A program made the translations under genes and the position numbers. A stretch of 59,744 bases of DNA from the NCBI GenBank assembly GCA_964599915.1, contig CAZRHR010000007.1, forward strand, positions 1 through 59,744, in the 5' to 3' direction. The stretch comes from CAZRHR01 sp964599915 (GTDB lineage: Bacteria > Bacteroidota > Bacteroidia > CAIKAF01). Shown piece after piece: positions 59,366 to 59,744 of the stretch (the first letter of the stretch is position 1; each line of letters opens with the position of its first letter). The notes under the pieces were generated by a model. It was given only the letters and a program-made list of their open reading frames with translations. It searched no databases and had not been told where the DNA came from.

Positions 59366-59744
59366 GTAATTAGCTTTGTTTAAGTTCAGAATAAGGAATA
59401 ATTATGGTTAAATGTACTCCTAATTCCATACCTCGCTTTCACATTTTTTTGCATCTCCTATTCTAGGATGAAAGGTTTTTAAGGATTTTGGGAAATGTGA
59501 TGTATATATTAATTTTTATAAACAATATTAAAAATATGATAAACATGAGGTTAGAAGTGGAAATCTAAACCTTTTTTACGAGGTGAGTCATTTCATAAGA
59601 ATCAACATATTTCACTAATTGGTGAAGGAAGCCTTTAAATGCAAGGTTAAAATGCGAACTTGAAAAATTGTAAGATTTTATCTTTTTTTTCACTAGTGTC
59701 CGATAAAAAATAAAGGAGCGGAAGTTTTCCGCTCCCCCTTCGTT
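59366..59744. other. 379-bp AT-rich intergenic region at the right edge
   Basis: No coding frame is supported. The region upstream of the giant gene contains no clear TAnnTTTG box. Its right end holds a terminator hairpin at 59715-59735. Confidence 0.7.
59715..59735 (-). terminator. Terminator of a gene beyond the right edge
   Basis: GGAGCGGAA and TTCCGCTCC pair perfectly around a 3-nt loop. On the minus strand the stem is followed by TTTATTTTTTATC. It fits the end of a minus-strand gene outside the window. Confidence 0.7.

Overview
The window is a chromosomal segment of a Bacteroidota bacterium of moderate GC. The evidence is two C-terminal type IX secretion (T9SS) sorting domains, the gliding genes gldB and gldC, families largely confined to the phylum (DUF3667, DUF2480, DUF3109, DUF4783), the Bacteroidota -7 box TAnnTTTG before many genes, and almost no Shine-Dalgarno sequences. 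NrdA and NrdB are of the eukaryote-like kind usual in this phylum. The order cannot be fixed from the sequence. I see no phage, insertion sequence or CRISPR array. A run of 10 Ns at 1750-1759 is an assembly gap inside a photolyase gene.

Layout. 1-15 kb: the tail of a T9SS cargo protein, rluD, photolyase, the heptose kinase rfaE1, an acetyltransferase and polysaccharide-deacetylase pair, a sigma-54 activator, ileS - dksA-like - lspA, a small secreted protein, asnS, and a bicarbonate transporter (SbtA) coupled to a PII-like partner (SbtB-like). 15-24 kb is the accessory region: four tandem, translationally coupled genes for secreted glycine-rich proteins, then a DUF3667 membrane protein and a DUF1566 protein. 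24-29 kb: an alpha-oxoamine synthase (sphingolipid type), an apbE lipoprotein, a PhyH dioxygenase and a GT39-type membrane protein. 29-38 kb: ruvB-queG-lipoprotein, gldB-gldC and nrdB-nrdA. 37.5-53 kb: housekeeping genes (trpS, two Crp/Fnr regulators, lipA-rpe, a PIG-L protein, rlmH, nadC-yihY, tRNA-Gly, yqeY, a purine nucleoside phosphorylase, lpxK). 53-59 kb: one 1997-residue T9SS cargo protein with three glycine-rich modules, repeated Ig-like domains and PKD domains.

The most striking content is the set of glycine-rich proteins. Three of the four tandem proteins carry a segment (CGAxGxxGPSxSQCNxAY, then a TWxVP...GAxGG strand region, an LVGQxG turn and long poly-Gly runs) that closely resembles, from memory, the ligand-binding glycine-rich domain of the animal receptor kinases ALK and LTK. 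Each sits on a PKD/Ig-like stalk behind a signal peptide. The stalks are nearly identical between two paralogues while the poly-Gly part varies in length and sequence. The fourth protein and the giant protein carry a related type without the Cys motif. I read this as a family of surface or matrix proteins with diversified tips; the function is inference.

Other points of note: a perfect 11-bp inverted repeat in the nrdBA leader; -7 boxes lying 4-5 nt before the start codon at six genes (probable leaderless mRNAs); a sigma-54 activator without a DNA-binding domain; a DksA-like protein without its zinc cysteines; and a long palindromic intergenic element between sbtA and the glycine-rich cluster.
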